Made by a program: the position numbers and the translations under genes. A stretch of DNA of 64,000 nt from Lichenicoccus sp965213775 (lineage in GTDB: Bacteria > Pseudomonadota > Alphaproteobacteria > Acetobacterales > Acetobacteraceae). The notes beneath the pieces were generated by a model that worked only from the letters and a program-made list of their open reading frames with translations, ran no database searches and was not told the DNA's origin. The DNA is taken from NCBI GenBank assembly GCA_965213775.1, contig CBDCAC010000002.1, positions 592,519 to 656,518 of the forward strand. The letters run 5' to 3'. Positions 61,227 to 64,000 of the stretch are shown piece by piece; position 1 is the first letter of the stretch, and every line of letters starts with the position of its first letter.

Positions 61227-63323
61227 CTTTCTTTCCCACCCGATGCTCCGCCGCAAGAACGCGTTGCCCAACGCGGCGAAGCTGGCGATCTGGCTGCTGT
61301 CCTTGCCGTAGCCGTGGCCGCCGGCGGGATTTTCGTAGAACCAGGCGTCGTAGCCGAGGGCTTGGAGCTTGGCGGCCATCTTGCGAGCGTGGCCTGGATG
61401 GACGCGGTCGTCGCGGCGCGAGGTGGCGAGCAGGATCGGCGGGTAGGGGCGGCCGGGGGCGGCGGCGTGATAGGCGGAGATCGGGCCGAGGAAGGACCAG
61501 TCGTCGGCGTCGTCCGGATCGCCATACTCGGCGATCCAGCTCGCGCCGGCGAGCAGGCGGGTGTAGCGGCGCATGTCGATCAGCGGGATGGTGCAGAACA
61601 GCGCGCCGAAGCGCTCCGGAAAGCGGGTGAGCATGTTGGCGATCAGCAGGCCGCCATTGGAGCCGCCCTCGGCGGCGATGCGGCCGGGGCGAGTGACGCC
61701 GCGGGCGACGAGGTCGGCGGCGACGGCGGCGAAATCCTCGTGCGAGAGCGCCTTGCCCGCGCGGCGCCCCGCCTCGTGCCAGGCGGTGCCGAACTCGCCG
61801 CCGCCGCGGATGTTGGCGACGACGCTGGTGCCGCCATCGGCGAGCCAGAGCTGGCCGCGCACCGTCTGGTAGTGTGGCAGGCTCGAAATGCCGAAGCCGC
61901 CATAGCCGCTGAGATGAACCGGCGCGTCGCCCGTTTCCGCCTGCGGGCCGACCTGGAGGTAGGGGATGCGCTCGCCGTCGACGGAGCGCGCCTCGTGGCG
62001 GCTGACGATGAGGCCGCTGCTGTCAAACAGGCTTGGCGCCTGGCGCAGCACGACGGGAGCGGCAGGCGCGTCGAGCTCGAGCATCATCAGGGTGGAGGGG
62101 GTGATCGGGTCCTCGGCGCTGACCAGCAGCGTGCCGGTGCTTTCCTCGGCCACGGTGTCGAACGGCCAGGCGGACACGACGCCGAGGGCGGGCAAGCCGC
62201 CGAGCGCGCTGGCCGTCCAGCCGGCGGGACCCGGCGTGAAGACCGGGAAGGTCGGGCTCAGCGCGTCGAGCACGGAGAGGACGAGGCGTCCGGCGACCCA
62301 GAACAGGTGTTGCAGCGCCTGCCGCTCGCCCGGGCTCCAGAGCACGGCGAAGCGCCGGTCGCCGGCGAGGAACGCGTCGAGCGCGATGCCGAGCACGGCG
62401 TCGGACGGGTAGGTCGCCTCCGACGTGCGCCACTCGGTGCGCGGGCTCACCGCCAGCCAGCCGGCCTGGATGTCGACGCGCGCGTCGCTCGGCAGGTCGA
62501 GCCTCACCGTGGGTCCCGAGCGGTCGCCGAGATGGATGACGGCATCGAAGAAGCCGGTCCGCTCGACGAAGAACAGCCGCTCGGCGCCGGCGGTGCGGTC
62601 GGGCTCGCCCGAGGCGCTCATGGTGTCGAACCCGGCCTCGAACAGGATCTTGGCGGTCTTGACCGGCTCGCCGCGCCGCCACAGCCGCACGGTACGCGCG
62701 TAGCCCGCCCGCGTCGTCATGCCCTCGCCGAGCGCTGCGGAGAGCAGCAGCGTGTCAGGGTCGAGCCAGTCGGCGCCGCCCTTGCACTCGGCGAGCGCGA
62801 AGCCGCCATGCTCCAGATCGAGGGGAACAAAGTCGCGCCGGACGAGGTCGAACTCGCGCAGCACCGAGGCGTCGCCGCCGCCGCGCGAGAGCGCCAGCAG
62901 CGCCCGCTCATGCGCCGGCGGCAGGGTCGTGGCACCGTGCCACACCCAGTCCTCGCCCTCGGCAGCGGCAAGCGCATCCAGGTCGAGCAGCAGCTCCCAT
63001 GCGGGCTCGCCGGCGCGGTAGGCGTCAAGCGTGGTGCGGCGCCACAGGCCGCGCGGGTTCGCCGCGTCCTTCCAGACGTTGTAGAGATGGCCGCCGCGAC
63101 GGCTGACGTAGGCGATGCGGTCGGCGCGATCGAGCGAGGCGTGCAGGCGGTCGCGCTCGACGGTGAAGGCGGCATCGGCGAAGCGCGCCAGCGTTGCGGC
63201 GGATTGCGCGTCGGACCAGGCCATGGCGTCCGCGCCGTCGATCGATTCGAGCCAGAGATGAGGATCGTCATCCGGCGCGGCCAGCGTCGGCTGGGCGGAT
63301 GCGTCTGCCGCGAGCACAGCCAT
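61224..63323 (-). CDS. Prolyl oligopeptidase family protein (S9A)
   Basis: 699 residues. The N-terminal beta-propeller (PHLWLESIDGADAMAWSDAQ, RRGGHLYNVWKDAANPRGLW) is followed by an alpha/beta hydrolase domain: LSGYGGFGISSLPHYQTVRG, VVANIRGGGEFGTAWHEAGR, nucleophile Ser in AAEGGSNGGLLIANML, Asp in SRRDDRVHPGHARKMAAKL, His in NPAGGHGYGKDS. No signal peptide, so probably cytosolic. It cleaves small peptides after Pro in family members. The start MAVLAADASAQ is favoured; upstream open frame overlaps the divergent gene. Confidence 0.92.
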   Translation of the reverse strand: MAVLAADASAQPTLAAPDDDPHLWLESIDGADAMAWSDAQSAATLARFADAAFTVERDRLHASLDRADRIAYVSRRGGHLYNVWKDAANPRGLWRRTTLDAYRAGEPAWELLLDLDALAAAEGEDWVWHGATTLPPAHERALLALSRGGGDASVLREFDLVRRDFVPLDLEHGGFALAECKGGADWLDPDTLLLSAALGEGMTTRAGYARTVRLWRRGEPVKTAKILFEAGFDTMSASGEPDRTAGAERLFFVERTGFFDAVIHLGDRSGPTVRLDLPSDARVDIQAGWLAVSPRTEWRTSEATYPSDAVLGIALDAFLAGDRRFAVLWSPGERQALQHLFWVAGRLVLSVLDALSPTFPVFTPGPAGWTASALGGLPALGVVSAWPFDTVAEESTGTLLVSAEDPITPSTLMMLELDAPAAPVVLRQAPSLFDSSGLIVSRHEARSVDGERIPYLQVGPQAETGDAPVHLSGYGGFGISSLPHYQTVRGQLWLADGGTSVVANIRGGGEFGTAWHEAGRRAGKALSHEDFAAVAADLVARGVTRPGRIAAEGGSNGGLLIANMLTRFPERFGALFCTIPLIDMRRYTRLLAGASWIAEYGDPDDADDWSFLGPISAYHAAAPGRPYPPILLATSRRDDRVHPGHARKMAAKLQALGYDAWFYENPAGGHGYGKDSSQIASFAALGNAFLRRSIGWERK

Positions 63324-63425
63324 TTGGAAGTTCCCCTGGTTCAAGCAAGCACAATTCAAAGTGAAGCGGATGGACGTCAACCTTTGCCGGCGCGAGCGTT
63401 CGTCCTGCGAACCAATCAAGAGGAT

Positions 63426-63928
63426 ATGAACATGGCGAACAAGAGCGCGACCGGCTACTACATCACCGGGCTGCGCAATCAGCACGCGGTCGAAGGGCAG
63501 GCGGTGGCGACCATCAAGGGCCAGCTCGGGCGGATGGAAGCCTACCCGGAGCTGCACGGCCGGATGCAGCAGGATATGACCCGGTCCCCAGCAGCAGGCC
63601 GAGCGGCTCGAGCAGTTGCTGACGCGCCAAGAGACCGGCGTCTCGACCGCCAAGGAAGCCGTCACCACGCTCGTGGGCAAGGTGTCAGGCGTGCTGCATG
63701 CCGGCTCGGATGACGACGTGATCAAGAACGTTTCTCGCCGCCATCGGCTTCAAGGCGTACGAGATCGCCGCCTACAAGGTGCTGATCGCGCTTGCCAACG
63801 AGACCGGCGCCGAGAACGACGTTCTGATGCTGGAACAGTCGCAAAAGGAAGAGATGGAGATGGGCGATTGGCTTGGGGAGCACATTCCCGCGCTGGTCAT
63901 GGCAAACATCGCGCACGCCAACCAGTAA
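63426..63928 (+). pseudogene. Ferritin-like DUF892 (YciE/YciF) protein, two frameshifts as assembled
   Basis: Three pieces in three successive frames give one DUF892 protein: MANKSATGYYITGLRNQHAV to ~63575; QQQAERLEQLLTRQETGVST to ~63728; FLAAIGFKAYEIAAYKVLIA through DVLMLEQSQKEEMEMGDWLG to TAA at 63926. Conserved Glu/His of the di-iron helices (RNQHAVEGQ, YEIAAYK, EEMEMGDWL) are all present. Each junction is a one-base shift near C or T runs. Family members are stress proteins of unknown role. Divergent from the oligopeptidase gene. Confidence 0.75.
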
Positions 63929-63932
63929 TCAA

Positions 63933-63989
63933 GAAAGGCCAGGGCTCTGCCGTAAGCCGGGCGCCCATCGCACGCGTGCGATGGGCGCC
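63933..63989. repeat. Repeat remnant followed by a 30-bp perfect palindrome (copy 18)
   Basis: A hairpin-A fragment (GGCCAGGGCTCTGCC) starts 11 bases after the ferritin-like stop. A perfect palindrome follows at 63960-63989 (arm GGCGCCCATCGCACG). It resembles the inserted GTGCG...CGCGT segment of three type 2 copies. The window ends here. Confidence 0.75.
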
Positions 63990-64000
63990 GACGCTGGGCC

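Noticed and set aside
61314..63713. 799-codon plus-strand open frame opposite the prolyl oligopeptidase
   Set aside because: The minus strand has the complete catalytic triad and propeller; the plus frame is a GC shadow with no recognisable motif.

Overview
The window is GC-rich, tightly packed bacterial chromosome. Gene content points to an alphaproteobacterium, most likely Acetobacteraceae or a close Rhodospirillales relative. Supporting features are a SAM-II riboswitch ahead of metZ followed by apaG, the TIGR02302 (DUF4175) gene after argH-lptM-lysA, the ftsE-ftsX-ydcF-like-plsC-DUF2125 order, the thioredoxin/LonN/UPF0434/DUF971 order, Hint_2 proteins, and many palindromic repeats between genes. 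Taxonomy is an inference. No phage, integrase, transposase or CRISPR array was seen.

Layout. 0-1.5 kb: end of an efflux outer-membrane factor and a deleted GNAT-toxin remnant beside tRNA-Gly(GCC). 2-4.5 kb: a four-gene proteostasis/housekeeping cluster. 4.6-8.4 kb: small zinc-ribbon protein, L,D-transpeptidase, ribA, an OmpR-type regulator and xthA. 8.7-12 kb: flavoprotein, tRNA-Gly(CCC), riboswitch, metZ, apaG. 12-15.7 kb: membrane protein and a divergent TonB receptor. 15.9-26.3 kb: a divergent surface-polysaccharide locus with KpsE/T/M and KpsD-like export parts, glycosyltransferases, a sulfotransferase-methyltransferase fusion and a glycoside hydrolase. 26.5-33.1 kb: tlpA-like, argH, lptM, lysA, TIGR02302. 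33.2-38.2 kb: zinc-ribbon protein, ftsE, broken ftsX, broken ydcF-like, plsC, DUF2125. 38.3-43.7 kb: phosphorylase-like protein, dienelactone hydrolase, second ExoIII, MbcA/Xre-like protein, HPP-family protein and a microbial rhodopsin. 44-49.4 kb: ATPase/OmpA/Sel1 operon, a PNGase A-like protein and a 41-residue membrane protein. 49.5-56.5 kb: thioesterase, NnrU, broken serine hydrolase, SDR, hypothetical proteins and a spore-photoproduct-lyase-like radical SAM protein. 56.6-61.1 kb: a giant repeat/Hint protein continuing across a one-base frameshift into a glycosyltransferase. 61.2-64 kb: prolyl oligopeptidase and a frameshifted ferritin-like DUF892 gene.

Two things stand out at window scale. 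First, about 18 intergenic sites carry a family of paired palindromic repeats. Two modules share one hairpin, usually face each other, and enclose a spacer with its own conserved motif. A second AT-rich repeat has the same outer AAGGAAG/CTTCCTT ends and occurs twice, bracketing the radical SAM gene. Second, several otherwise good genes (ftsX, ydcF-like, serine hydrolase, Hint/glycosyltransferase, DUF892) are split by single-base frameshifts. These could be assembly errors or real decay, and this decides whether the Hint-glycosyltransferase fusion is one protein.

The best candidates for new biology are the Hint/glycosyltransferase protein, a rhodopsin with Pro at the usual cytoplasmic proton-donor position, the TPR-KpsM and sulfotransferase-methyltransferase fusions in the capsule-type locus, and the composite repeat family.
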